A stretch of DNA of 64,000 nucleotides. Origin: Nothopassalora personata (Eukaryota > Ascomycota > Dothideomycetes > Mycosphaerellales > Mycosphaerellaceae). The translations under genes and the position numbers were made by a program. The DNA is taken from contig CM066293.1 in the NCBI GenBank assembly GCA_033816765.1, forward strand, positions 682,001-746,000. Direction: 5' to 3'. A model generated the notes under the pieces. It saw only the letters and a list, made by a program, of their open reading frames with translations, was not told the origin of the DNA and did no database searches. Below are positions 39,869 to 49,732 of this stretch, piece after piece. Every line of letters starts with the position of its first letter. The first letter of the stretch is position 1.

Positions 39869-42800
39869 TCACCCCCCAGGGGTGGTGTGGGAGGTGCTGG
39901 TGGAGGAAAATGAGGAGCGTGGGTCTACGCCTTCCTCAGCCATGTTAAGGAGCTTTACAAAGTGCTTGTGCTTTTGCGGTGGAAGCAGCTTAGTAAGCCC
40001 GTCTGCTGGCATGTCGTTGGTGTTGAGATACCTGATTTCGATATCTCCTCGCTGGTCTCGCTGTCGGAGCCAGTGGTGGTGGATGTCAACGTGGCGTAGC
40101 TTAGTGTCAAGCTTTTGCGCTTGTTGGTTGACGAGGCGGATGGTCTGCGTGTTATCGCAGTAAAGGTGGGTGCGTTGATTGAACTGAAGGTGTAATTCAG
40201 CAAAAACACGCTCCCATTGTATGAGCTCTGAGGCGGCTTGTGATAGCCCTAGTAGCTCAGCCTCTGTTGAGGACTTGGTGACAGTGACCTGTTTGGATGC
40301 TTTGTAATCCACTGGTCCCCCAAACAACATGAAGATCCATCCGGTGGAGCTGGTCCTATCGGTGTTCATACCGTAGGAGGCGTCTGAGGCTCCAAAGAAC
40401 TCATGGTTGTTGCCCAGGTGTTCTGGGTGACTGTGTAGGCCGGTGATGTGTTTACTGGCGCCATACACAAGGCAAAGGGTTTTGGTCTCCAGCAGATATC
40501 GCAAGCACTGATCAGCAAGCTTGAGATGTGTCTCAGTCGGCTTGGTCAGATATTGCGACAGCATGGACAAGGAAAAGGCGATGTCAGGCCGCGTGTGCGT
40601 GGCGGCGAAGTTGAGGGATCCTATGCGTTGTTGATACGCAAGGATCGCGATGGCGGTTGGTGTGTGGCCATTGGGGACTGTCCAGTCAAGGTGTTGATCC
40701 ACTGGCACGGAGGTTTTGCGTGCGCTAGTGGATATGGTGAATTTGGCGGCTAGCTTCTCAATGTAGTCTTCTTGAGAGAGCCACAGCAGGCGCTTTTGCC
40801 GGTCTCGTGTCACTTTGATACCAAGGAACCAGGTGAGGTTGCCAAGCTCATGCATCTCATACTTGGCAAGCAGCTGCTGCTTGATGTTGGCAGCATGGGT
40901 CTTGTGCTTGCGGTGATAGAGCATGACCAGGTCGTCCACATAGAAGAAGAACATGACCTTGTTATCATGGTAGATGCATGAGGAGTCCGAGAGGGGTTCC
41001 AGTCCGAGGGAGGCCAGCGTGTCGGTGAGGGAGTTGTACCACAGCAAAGGGGACTCCTTCAATCCATACAGGGCTTTGACCAATTTCAGTGCGTGTCCAT
41101 CGGATGGCCTGTTGATGCCTGGTGGCGGCTGGAGATACATGGTGTATGGCAAGTCCGAGTTCAAGAAGGCGTTGACCACATCGAATTGCTCGGCTTCTAG
41201 GTCGAAGCTCGCGGCCATAGCACAGCAGAGGCGAAACATGCTTGCTGGCAGTGTGGCGGCGTATGTGTCCAAATGCGTGCCTTGCAGGTCTCCTCTTGCG
41301 CACAGCCGTGCCTTGAAGCTCTTGAGCATTCCATTCTCATCCAGTTTGTACTTGTACACCCACTTCAGCGGCAGTGATGGCTGAAGTCCCTCCTCTTGTT
41401 GAGCGTCATGATCCTTCTCTTTTTCTGTCACCCATTTGAAGGTGCCTGTGGAGATTGCTTTGGTGAATTCTTTGGCCATGGCCTCAGTCCACTGTTGGGA
41501 GAAGCGGTGTTTCATGGCGGCTCGGTAGTTGGCAGGTTCTGGGGGAAGGTCATCGCGGTGCATAGAGGTGACGGCGGTGTTGACGCGTCGTGGTGGGCTC
41601 GAATCGCGTGTTCGAGGGATTTCGTGGTGATATGGGTAACGAGGTCTTGGGCGTATGCCCCTCATCTGGCTGATGACCACGTTAGCGACCATGATGTTGT
41701 GAAGAGAGTGATGGAAGTAGGCGGTGCGTTGCCTCTTGCCATAGGCCGTGGTGTTGCTGTTGTTGTTGTTGATGGACGAGTCCTCAGTGAAGAGCTCAGG
41801 CTCCAAAGGGAAGAGTGGTGTGGGCGCGTTGTTTGGCGCGTCTGGTGGTGTGAAGGTAAATGGGTACGGCTGGTGAGAGTGAGAGTGAGCGTCGTTGCCC
41901 GTGATCTCCTCACGATCCTCGTCGGTGAGTGCGTCCATCATTTCCTGTTCAAGTGTGTTGTAGTAGTCAGTGTCTGCTTCTGTTTCTGACTGTGTGTCTT
42001 TGTCTTGTGTCTCTGAAATGTTGTCAGAGTTCTCTGGCTTCTCATTGGCCGGTGAGATTGTTGCTGATTTGGCCTGGTCTTGAGGACCAGCCGCTGCTGC
42101 GGCACCATTTGCTGATGGCCAATCAGATGGCTGGAAACTGCTGTCACTTTTGAGGCTGCTGCTGTTCCCTTTGCCACGTCGGTTGAATTTTACCCCTTGG
42201 TGTTCAGGCCAGTGTGGCTCTTGTCCAAGGAGGTATTGGTGTTTTCGAGGGTGATGGGCCTGTTGATCCACCCCCTCGGCCTGTGCTGTGTCTTGCTCGT
42301 GGTGAGCGACATACAGGTCGTAGTATTGTTCAGGCTCTTCAGCCGGTTCTGCTGTTGCTATGTTTTCAATGGGAGTGGTGTAGCCGGCGGTCAATACAGA
42401 TGGGTCGTAGAACGTGGTCTCATCGAAGAGTACGTCCTTCACCCGCATAACCCGGTCCTTGCTTGGGTCCCACACCCTGTCAGGCTGCATTGCTGTTTGG
42501 TTGTTGATATCACCCCTGCCAATGGTGCTGATGAAGTGTGCATTGCGCACCTTCTCAGTCACCTTAGGCAGTACCAGGCCATCGGTTGTGGGCCACTGGT
42601 AGACAATGGGTGATTGTGGTGGTGTTACCACCTTGAAGAAGGGAATTGTACCTGTAGGTCTGTGCAGGTCCAATAACTTGGTGTCGTTGTGCCACATGGT
42701 ATTGGTGCGGCCGTGCCACCAGAGCCCGGCTGCTTCCATACGGGTATGGGAGATGACATTCACATGAAAACCTGGGCAGTAGGCTACATCCAACAAAGTG

Positions 42801-44212
42801 AATGGATAGCCCCCAATTGTCATGTGAACACGCCCCAATGCCGTGATTGGAAAGCTTATTGTTCCAGCCTGGATCTGTGAGGTGGTGAGGCGCTCTGCAA
42901 CGAAGTTAACCCCTTGCTGGTCATGGTGGTTGATCACATGAGTGTCTGAACAGTTGTCATACACCCAGCAATCACTGAAGTTGGCGCTCAATTTGCTGAT
43001 TGAGCTCGAAAGGACAGTGAGGCCAGCAAACGCATCTGTTGCGCTTTTGCTTTCGGTTTCGGCTATGGCCGTGTCACGCTCTTCGTCTTTGCGTCCATTG
43101 CGATTTAGCACTCGAAGCAGTCGCTCACCATCATCACCTACGCAGTAGCTGATGAAGTGTTTCCAGTATTTCTTCCACTGCTCGGTGCGTTGGTGAACTG
43201 GTGGGCGCTTGCTAGGGTTAATCACATCACATGAGTAGAGGTTTTTGTGACACTTGTCTTGAGGCTCGCCGGTGATGTTCCAGCAGCCGCTGGGCTTGTC
43301 CTTTCTTTCGGCGTGGTTGTTGCCACGGGTCTTGTTGTTTTCACTACGGCTGCTGCCGCGTGTGTTGTTTTCACTGCGGCTGCTGCCACGAGTGTTGTTT
43401 CCTTCTTTTTGACCAGCACCCTCTGCTGGTGCCGTCGCGTCATCCTCTGCTGAGGGCTCTCCGGACAGGGTCGCGAAGACTGACCGTCCGTTGGTTGTCG
43501 CTGGAGCGGTGTCGCGTATCCACTCCAGGTATCGTTCAGTGAGCTTTTGCAAGCTCATGTTGTCACGCTTCCACTCGTTGTACAGAGAGGCGCCGTAGGC
43601 AGGGGCCTGTCTTTGAATGGCGAGGAGGAAGTGTCTGTTGAGATCCTCGTACTCTGCGTGTTTGCACTTGACCATCTTAGTCTGAAGTACCAGCCAGTCT
43701 GAGCACCAGTCGTCGATCCTGCGAGCGCTGGCCTTTTGTAGCCTGGACAGCTCAAGTGTGAGCTGCCGCTTACGTAAGAAGTCGTCAGGGCCGTACTGGT
43801 CTTTGAGGGCCTGGTACTTGGATCTGAGAGTGGTCTTCCCATGCATCAGTTCTTGGCCTAGCTCTGTTGTTGTTCGAATGAGGTAGGTGATGAGCTTGGA
43901 CCTGGCAGTAGCAAAGATGTCATACATCCGTTGCCTGCGGTCTGCGTCTGTTTGCTGTAACTTGATGAGCTCTCTGTTTGCTGTTGTGGCCTCTGCTGAA
44001 GTGTACTGTGATTGGATTTCCTCAAAAGTTAAGTGGACCGGCTCTGTTGGCTCGGTTACGTATTGGTGAGGATCCAGATACTTCCAGACATTGAGAGACT
44101 CTGCGTAGAGCTCAAGCTGACGATCGAATTTGTCCCATTGGTCATGACTCTTGAGTACCACTGTGCCGTATGGCGTTCCAGCGATTGTGCCGGGTGTCTC
44201 GGTAGTGGCCAT
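39869..44212 (-). CDS. Copia Gag-Pol polyprotein without recognisable integrase
   Basis: 1,447 residues, no stops. Gag occupies about 1-280 (LRSKYQALKDQYGPDDFLRK, LQTKMVKCKHAEYEDLNRHF), followed by a Gly/Asn/Arg-rich stretch with an imperfect NNTRGSSRSE repeat. The protease site is at about 417-425 (YDNCSDTHVINH; fungal copia usually has DNGSDTHV, so a Cys replaces the Gly). From there only about 170 residues precede the DRVMRVKDVLFDETTFYDP segment that normally follows integrase; no HHCC finger or DDE core is present, so about 300 residues seem deleted in frame. RT is complete (LPLKWVYKYKLDENG; FFFYVDD with YVDD at 1091-1094), and RNase H too (GASDASYGMN, KSSTEAELLGLSQA). It is probably mobilised by integrase from another copy. 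Confidence 0.9.
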   Translation of the reverse strand: MATTETPGTIAGTPYGTVVLKSHDQWDKFDRQLELYAESLNVWKYLDPHQYVTEPTEPVHLTFEEIQSQYTSAEATTANRELIKLQQTDADRRQRMYDIFATARSKLITYLIRTTTELGQELMHGKTTLRSKYQALKDQYGPDDFLRKRQLTLELSRLQKASARRIDDWCSDWLVLQTKMVKCKHAEYEDLNRHFLLAIQRQAPAYGASLYNEWKRDNMSLQKLTERYLEWIRDTAPATTNGRSVFATLSGEPSAEDDATAPAEGAGQKEGNNTRGSSRSENNTRGSSRSENNKTRGNNHAERKDKPSGCWNITGEPQDKCHKNLYSCDVINPSKRPPVHQRTEQWKKYWKHFISYCVGDDGERLLRVLNRNGRKDEERDTAIAETESKSATDAFAGLTVLSSSISKLSANFSDCWVYDNCSDTHVINHHDQQGVNFVAERLTTSQIQAGTISFPITALGRVHMTIGGYPFTLLDVAYCPGFHVNVISHTRMEAAGLWWHGRTNTMWHNDTKLLDLHRPTGTIPFFKVVTPPQSPIVYQWPTTDGLVLPKVTEKVRNAHFISTIGRGDINNQTAMQPDRVWDPSKDRVMRVKDVLFDETTFYDPSVLTAGYTTPIENIATAEPAEEPEQYYDLYVAHHEQDTAQAEGVDQQAHHPRKHQYLLGQEPHWPEHQGVKFNRRGKGNSSSLKSDSSFQPSDWPSANGAAAAAGPQDQAKSATISPANEKPENSDNISETQDKDTQSETEADTDYYNTLEQEMMDALTDEDREEITGNDAHSHSHQPYPFTFTPPDAPNNAPTPLFPLEPELFTEDSSINNNNSNTTAYGKRQRTAYFHHSLHNIMVANVVISQMRGIRPRPRYPYHHEIPRTRDSSPPRRVNTAVTSMHRDDLPPEPANYRAAMKHRFSQQWTEAMAKEFTKAISTGTFKWVTEKEKDHDAQQEEGLQPSLPLKWVYKYKLDENGMLKSFKARLCARGDLQGTHLDTYAATLPASMFRLCCAMAASFDLEAEQFDVVNAFLNSDLPYTMYLQPPPGINRPSDGHALKLVKALYGLKESPLLWYNSLTDTLASLGLEPLSDSSCIYHDNKVMFFFYVDDLVMLYHRKHKTHAANIKQQLLAKYEMHELGNLTWFLGIKVTRDRQKRLLWLSQEDYIEKLAAKFTISTSARKTSVPVDQHLDWTVPNGHTPTAIAILAYQQRIGSLNFAATHTRPDIAFSLSMLSQYLTKPTETHLKLADQCLRYLLETKTLCLVYGASKHITGLHSHPEHLGNNHEFFGASDASYGMNTDRTSSTGWIFMLFGGPVDYKASKQVTVTKSSTEAELLGLSQAASELIQWERVFAELHLQFNQRTHLYCDNTQTIRLVNQQAQKLDTKLRHVDIHHHWLRQRDQRGDIEIRYLNTNDMPADGLTKLLPPQKHKHFVKLLNMAEEGVDPRSSFSSTSTSHTTPGG

Positions 44213-44468
44213 GACTGCTGATGGTGACCTTTGCTAATTGTGATTGGGCCCAGTGAAAGTTCCTGTAGGTTCACTGGTCCGTGGGGTGCACCGTACCGCT
44301 GCACTGTTGTGCAGTAGTCCTTCTTTTGGTGCTGTTTTTTTTTGTACCGTACCGCTGCACTGCTGTGCAGTAGTCTGGTGTGTTTTTGGTGACGATGCAA
44401 ACTCTGCTCCGGGGGTACCTGGGTCCCTTGTTCCTCACTCGTTGCTTCCTGTGTGTGTAGCGAATGTT
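44213..44468 (-). other. Copia 5' leader with repeated hairpins
   Basis: GTACCGTACCGCTGCACTG is followed by TGTGCAGTAGTC in two copies (about 44288-44320 and 44344-44377). Each contains CTGCAC...GTGCAG, a 6-bp stem with a tiny loop. Possible RNA packaging or dimerisation signals. Confidence 0.55.
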
Positions 44469-44493
44469 AGTGAGTGCTTGTCGGGCTCATAAC
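44469..44493 (-). promoter_or_regulatory. Copia primer-binding site (tRNA-Met anticodon arm type)
   Basis: Next to the 5' LTR the sense strand reads GTTATGAGCCCGACAAGC. Its complement CGGGCTCATAAC is the anticodon stem-loop of initiator tRNA-Met (CAT anticodon), as in Drosophila copia, which primes with a half tRNA. Confidence 0.65.
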
Positions 44494-44700
44494 TATCACG
44501 TTACAAGTGGTTGGAAGTCATGAAATGGGCTCATAAAGGTGTTTCAAAAGCAGATAGTAGATTGCATGTGTCTATGTAAAATTGAGATGTTTGAGAATTG
44601 AAGAGTTTGCCGGTGACTAATCAAAGTCACGTGAGTCTTGGCAACCGTTGACTCAGTCTTGTTTTGGGCTGCTGCCCAGGTGCACGCTTGGATCGTGACA
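44494..44700 (-). repeat. Copia 5' LTR
   Basis: 207 bp promoter LTR, identical to the 3' copy. Confidence 0.95.
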
Positions 44701-44705
44701 GCTCT

Positions 44706-45036
44706 GATCAGACCAAGTATGATCTATCTCAGACACAACAATGCCCTTGTAGAAGCCGGGACGGCACGCTCCTCAACGGATATTGCTCAACGCGGGGCTG
44801 ATGCACCCCGCCGTATGCAAACGTGACATCAAGCTACGGCACGAACATAGACCGTGCTGTTATTGCGCGGCAACATGTGGAGAAGCGAACCTGTGCAACA
44901 CACCATAAGTTGGCGATCTAGGGCTCGATCTTAAAGAGGTGACATTGTCTCAATGCTCTTAATAAGATTGTGACCGCTATCTGTCCAGCTGTATGAAACT
45001 CCATTCGCTCGCTCATTGCCCGGGAATGCTTGATTG
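44706..45036. other. Intergenic
   Basis: Nothing recognised; 3' flank of the F-box-like gene. Confidence 0.4.
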
Positions 45037-46056
45037 TCAAGTCAGAAAAGCGTCTGCACGATCAGCTGGAGCCGTTGCCGACCGCTGGGCATTCACGGCT
45101 TGCAATTCTCGTAACCTCGTCTCCTCTGCGCGGAGTGATTGTAGTTGCAGCCTGGCATCCTGGACAGTATGGCGAGCCATAAAACTATTGACGTCCTCCG
45201 TCAATGCCTCATATGAGGCTCCTGGATCTCGGCCTGCAGCCATATCGCTCTCCACTGCCTGCCATAGCTCAGACAGTCGCTGAAATATCACCGGCCATAG
45301 TAGCGAGCGTCGAGCACAGTGTAACAGAAAGAGCTTGTCCGGTAGAGCTCGATCAGAATTATCTCGAAGATACTCCAGAAGCGCCCTTTCTTCTGGTACA
45401 CCAAATACTCCTAGCGAGTCCAGTGCCAAGAATCGGTTCCAAATGTAGTTGAGCGGCGAGTCTGTAAAGGTGATCGATAGGCCAGGAGGTAGAAGACGAG
45501 AAGTAAACTGATACTTGGCGAGAGCGACACATCTCATCTGACAGCCAGCTCTCGAGTAGACACTGGTGCTGCCGATCCCTTCGATAGTGGCCTTGATGAA
45601 GCTGAACTCCGGCTGGTGATGGTGATAGTCAACTACCACAGTCTGTAAACGTGGCAGGCGCGATAGTGCTTCGATGAAGCCATCAGCCGAGGGATGGCAT
45701 GAGCTACAGCATCCGGGTTGGATCATGTCATCACCGCCGGAAAATGAAGAACATGTTATCGACTGGCTGAAGTGTTTGATCAGAAGGTGTCGGACCTGGT
45801 CTCGCCGGATCGGGGTTTGGAGTTCCGAGTCTGGCCACTCACAGAAGTCGTTCCGGGTGGCGAGGATCGTGTTGATAGCGTAGAAGACCGGCAATGCCTC
45901 GTGATGGATTTGGCGGTTCGTTCTCAAGATGCTGGTGTTCTTTGAGCCGGTCACCACTTGGCGGAGCTTCAGTGGCCTTTTGAAGGCGAGGATGTGCTCG
46001 TAGATCTGGACTCGAAGTTCCGCTGGCAGACGGGTGAGGAAGAAGCACTCCATCAT
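45037..46056 (-). CDS. F-box-like / 2EXR-type domain protein
   Basis: 339 residues, one exon; two adjacent ATGs at 46056 and 46053. The start FFLTRLPAELRVQIYEHILA is the short F-box-like motif common in fungal proteins of the 2EXR/DUF7730 type. It is followed by LRTNRQIHHEALPVFYAINT, the conserved second element (R-x-I-x-x-E-A-x-x-x-x-Y), and then by a leucine-rich tail (IEALSRLPRLQTVVVDYHHH). The C-terminus (about 275-325, ARLQLQSLRAEETRLRELQ) is a coiled coil. Such proteins are greatly expanded in ascomycetes; some may recruit substrates to SCF ubiquitin ligases, most have no assigned role. Located just beyond the copia insertion, which lies about 340 bp past its 3' end. Confidence 0.75.
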   Translation of the reverse strand: MMECFFLTRLPAELRVQIYEHILAFKRPLKLRQVVTGSKNTSILRTNRQIHHEALPVFYAINTILATRNDFCEWPDSELQTPIRRDQVRHLLIKHFSQSITCSSFSGGDDMIQPGCCSSCHPSADGFIEALSRLPRLQTVVVDYHHHQPEFSFIKATIEGIGSTSVYSRAGCQMRCVALAKYQFTSRLLPPGLSITFTDSPLNYIWNRFLALDSLGVFGVPEERALLEYLRDNSDRALPDKLFLLHCARRSLLWPVIFQRLSELWQAVESDMAAGRDPGASYEALTEDVNSFMARHTVQDARLQLQSLRAEETRLRELQAVNAQRSATAPADRADAFLT

Positions 46057-46086
46057 GATGTTCGGAGTGACGCTATCGGGATTGTC

Positions 46087-46128
46087 GTCGCTATGCTGTC
46101 GCTATGCTGTCGCTATGCTGTCGTTATC
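46087..46128. repeat. 11-bp tandem repeat
   Basis: GTCGCTATGCT three times plus a partial fourth unit, about 30 bp upstream of the F-box-like gene start. Confidence 0.85.
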
Positions 46129-47124
46129 AGTTGTGATGGAGATCAAAGGCAGAGCTTCAGAAAGCAAGTGTCCGAAATAAGAGCTCGGACGAAGGGAGAC
46201 AACCAAAGGGCAATCATGCCTCCGCTGGTGATGTCAACAACACATGATCAAGGCGCGATACCTTATTACCTCAGCAGGCTTGGACTCGCTGCTGGAATTG
46301 CTTAAGCGCGCGGGGAGACGGGAGCGAGCACTAGGGATGCGGGAACCAGGGATTAGGCCAATCACAGCGACCTGACGCCAATTCGCGCAGCGAGTCTGAG
46401 ACTGGATAGGGCTGTTTTGGTGCTTACAATTTCCGCGTTGTTCATAGACAACACCTATTCTATTCAAAGATATATATCCCTATCGTAACATCAATACATC
46501 GCTATAGATAGTACTATATTCGAGAGCGTACGTTCGGCGCTTCTTTACCTTACCTTAGTAAGCTTAGTCGCTTTTTTAGTACTATTTAGCTAATTAGGTA
46601 ACCCTATCTATAGCGAGCCCTAGTAAATCGTCTAAGTTCGAGTAATTAAAGCTACTAAGGCAAGCGATACTAATCGATGTTTGACGTTAATGCATTATTC
46701 ACGAGGGATGGGTCTGAATTCCCGACCGCACGTGATGTCCCGCGCGGTTGCTAGGGAGAAAGTACGGCGGAAATTACCTCAGCAAGCTCGGCTTCGCCAA
46801 TGCTCGATGCAAGCGGACCAGTCCAATTGGCTACATTGTATCGGCTATACTAGAAGCGTCTGAGCTCGCTGAGGTAAAGCGGAGAATGCTCCGCCGTGAT
46901 CGTCGTCGGTTGTAAGATGTGCTTGTACTGTATCCTGCAGGGACGTTCACAGTGCCTGAGCCACATCATCTCGTCGCTGGTTGACGGGCAATGCATGTCC
47001 CGCGCTCGGCTCTGAGAGCTACACAACGCTGCCCAAACACCAAGATCCTCTAACCCAGATATCCTCCTTCATCCTGGCTTGCACGTAAACATCACCACGA
47101 AGCGCAACAGGCGCAGCAGGCGCT
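46129..47124. other. Intergenic with a RIPed repeat remnant (about 46465-46690)
   Basis: No gene. The stretch 46465-46690 is TA-rich and CpA-poor like the transposon nest and is probably an old repeat fragment; flanks have normal composition. The last 100 bp are the 5' flank of the Mo25 gene. Confidence 0.5.
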
Positions 47125-48411
47125 ATGGCGTTTCTATTTGGCCGTAAACGCCAGACGGCGGCGGCGGATGTGGTCAAGGCGACAAAAGATCTGTTGCAGA
47201 GGCTCACCTACGAGGAGAAGGGACAACAGACCGCAAAGGTGCATACCCACATGTGAGCATACAACTCGAGCGACACCGACTGACGATCTCAGGTTGAGGA
47301 AGAGCTTGCCCGGAATCTGTCCATGATGAAAGTGACGCTGCAAGGGACCCCAGAAGCAGAAGCGCAACCCGAGCAGGTTAACCAGCTCGTCATGGCCGCA
47401 CTGGCGGAGGGCCTTTTACCACAACTCGTCGAGAACATCCACCGGCTCCCGTTCGAAGCCCGCAAAGACACGCAGGCGATCATCTCGAATGTTTTCCGGT
47501 TTAGAAGTCCTGGAAGCAATTCGAATGAGCCGGATGCTCTGAAAGAGGTCCTACGACAACAACCCGAGATCGTCGTTGCACTGTGTAATGGCTACGAGCG
47601 GAGGGAGAGTGCTTCACCATGCGGTGGCATCCTGAAAGAGGCGCTGAAGTGGGATGCTGTAGCTGCTGTCATACTATACGACGAGCCTACGACCGATGGG
47701 AGGACAGTAAACATTTACGACATCGATATGGACAGACAAGCGAGTGGAACTGGAGTCTTCTGGAAGTTCTTCAGCTGGATCGACAAGTCAAGCTTCGAGG
47801 TCAGCGCTGATGCATTTGATTGCTTCAGGCTGATCTTGACGAAGCATAAGGCGATCGTGGCGCAGTACGTCAACACCAACTTCGACCTGTTCTTCCAGCG
47901 GTACAATGACATCCTTGTCAAGTCGGACAGCTACGTGACGAAGCGACAGTCGATAAAATTGCTGGGCGAAATCTTGTTAGACAGGCAGTTCTACGAAGTG
48001 ATGACACGGTATGTGGCGTCGGGCGAGAACCTCAAGCTTGTCATGTGGCAATTGAAGGACGACCGACGGATGGTGCAGTACGAAGCGTTTCACGTCTTCA
48101 AGGTAAGTTTGCACTTCGAGCCACACCTGCCGCTTTGCTAATCACATCTCCAGATCTTCGCAGCCAACCCGAACAAGTCGACAGAGGTCCAGAAATTCTT
48201 GATAATGAACAAACAACGCCTGCTGAAGTTCTTGCCCAAGTTCTTGGAGGACCGCCAAGACGATGATCAGTTCAATGATGAGAAGGCATGGCTTGTCAAA
48301 GCTATTGGGAACCTACCTGACACTACAGCTGGCATCCGACCCCCTGGTAATCCGCAGCAGCCTGGAGGCGGCAATGTGACACAACCCAACAGTACGCAGG
48401 TGCGATCATGA
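47125..48411 (+). CDS. hymA: Mo25/HymA-family protein
   Basis: Three exons: 47125-47238, 47293-48102, 48154-48411, with introns of 54 and 51 bp (GTGCAT..CAG, GTAAGT..CAG), giving 393 residues. Exon 1 MAFLFGRKRQTAAADVVKAT and exon 2 start VEEELARNLSMMKVTLQGTP match the Mo25 N-terminus; LPFEARKDTQAIISNVFR, SSFEVSADAFDCFRLILTKH, TNFDLFFQRYNDIL, YVTKRQSIKLLGEILLDRQF and VQYEAFHVFK|IFAANPNK are conserved armadillo-like helices. Mo25 (CAB39 in animals, Hym1 in yeast, HymA in Aspergillus) is a scaffold that activates GCK-type kinases in the RAM/MOR polarity and cell-separation pathway; in A. nidulans it is needed for conidiophore development. There is a fungal insertion around residues 150-170 (EPTTDGRTVNIYDIDM) and a Gly/Asn-rich tail. 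Symbol by homology only. Confidence 0.92.
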
Positions 48412-48879
48412 TATTGTCTGGTTGCCGACTGGTATGCAGCAAGGTTGCGCAGTTACCATCGGCTTGCAATCTGGCGTCAGAGCGGACAGGGAGAACGCAA
48501 TGAGCATGGCTTTGGATCTGCATATCGAGCGTTACGAGTGCTACCGATCACGCTTTGCATTAATGCTTGATGAAATGGATACGCTGTCACGAAGCACACT
48601 ACTCAAACAAACAGTGCTTCTCGTCTTATCCCTGAATTCTTCATCGATTGTCTGCGAACATGTCACTGTTGGGCACTTCATTCATCAACGACTGTCGAGA
48701 TTGCGTCCCCACTTTGACCCTCATGGAAACCTAGATCCCGCCATGTGCAGCCGAACGACGATCAATCACATTTCGAGTTAGACCACCTTCTCACATGCGT
48801 GCGAATACGATCATCGCGCCTTGTGCGCGTGGCTAGGGCGAACCGAACGGGGACGGGATGTCGCAAATTCGCATGGTCA
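48412..48879. other. Intergenic
   Basis: No supported gene. A 119-residue frame at 48422 has no recognisable content. May hold decayed upstream sequence of the transporter relic. Confidence 0.4.
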
Positions 48880-49598
48880 TGTGTACTGGAACTCGCTCTC
48901 GACCCGAAGACGTATCTCTGGGTAGCACTGTCTTTATTACTCAACGTGGAAGCAAGCGTGACCAACACATTATCTGAAGCTTTGGCTACGACAAGTACAT
49001 CACATCCCTTCTCAACATGCCCTTTGGAGCCATGAAATTCACCATGATTATCTTCGCTTCATGAGCAGCCCAACGGTTTCGTAGCAAGTCGGCAAATCTG
49101 GGTTCTCTTGCTTTACCAGTGATAGCAGGCCTAGCCATGATGTGTACGATCACCCATGCGCCGTCGCACCAAGGTTCTCTTCTAGCAAGATACTATCTCC
49201 TGGCCTCTTTGTTCGATGGTAATCCTCTGATCGTGGCATGGAATCAATTCTGGAACCACAAAGACCAGCGCCGTTATGAGTGTATGCAATGCCGCCTCAT
49301 CGGCAGGGGACATCATCGGGCCTCTTATGTTCTACGCCAAAGATGCCCCTCGATATCGTCCTGGTTTAAAGCTGTTCGTGGGATCTTCGTTGCCTTGGCT
49401 GCTTGTGTCGTACTACAGGCTGCCAATCTGATCTTCCTCAACAAGCTGCAGGAACGGAAGCGAGTCAAAAATGGCAAGCCAGCAGAGATCAAGGATCGAA
49501 GCATGGAGAGCGAATATCATGATGCTGACGAGCAGTTCGAGAGCGATTCCAGCACTACTGGGCACGACATTGAGAATCATACACAGAGGCGAGGATAG
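48880..49598 (+). pseudogene. Decayed MFS transporter (allantoate permease/Dal5 type), C-terminal half
   Basis: Fragments in three frames line up with the second half of a Dal5-type anion:cation symporter: DPKTYLWVALSLLLNVEASV (about 48.9 kb), GYDKYITSLLNMPFGAMKFT (about 48.99 kb, another frame, running into TGA), PVIAGLAMMC (49.11 kb), AGDIIGPLMFYAKDAPRYRP (about 49.3 kb), and VALAACVVLQAANLIFLNKL plus the cytoplasmic tail up to TAG at 49596. At least three frameshifts and an in-frame stop separate the pieces, and the N-terminal six-helix half is missing. These transporters take up allantoate, nicotinate-like anions or vitamins. Not RIP: losses are mostly indels. It ends 135 bp from the DHCR7-like gene. 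Confidence 0.75.
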
Positions 49599-49732
49599 AT
49601 GATCAGGCTTTCCTTGATCTGATCTGACTTATCGGAAGAATGATGATTCGTGTACATCCTCTAATGGCACGGGAAAGCTGAATGTCTTTATGCTAATGCT
49701 CCACCGCTGTTATCTCATGCACCTGGCAGTCT

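Larger units (their letters stand above)
39586..44700 (-). mobile_element. Ty1/copia retrotransposon with an open polyprotein lacking integrase
   Basis: 5,115 bp with two identical 207-bp LTRs (39586-39792, 44494-44700) and a perfect GCTCT target duplication (39581-39585, 44701-44705). The ends are TATCACG/CGTGACA on the plus strand; one terminal dinucleotide is TA instead of TG in both LTRs. Minus sense: 5' LTR, primer site complementary to the tRNA-Met anticodon arm, leader with hairpin repeats, one ORF, purine tract GAGGGGGTG, 3' LTR. No RIP. Recent insertion. Confidence 0.93.

Noticed and set aside
41396..41989. 197-residue plus-strand frame within the copia ORF
   Set aside because: Antisense shadow of the polyprotein.
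44469..44493. tRNA-Met gene suggested by CGGGCTCATAAC
   Set aside because: Only the anticodon arm is present and it abuts the LTR; it is a primer-binding site, not a tRNA gene. No full tRNA cloverleaf or rRNA was found in the window.
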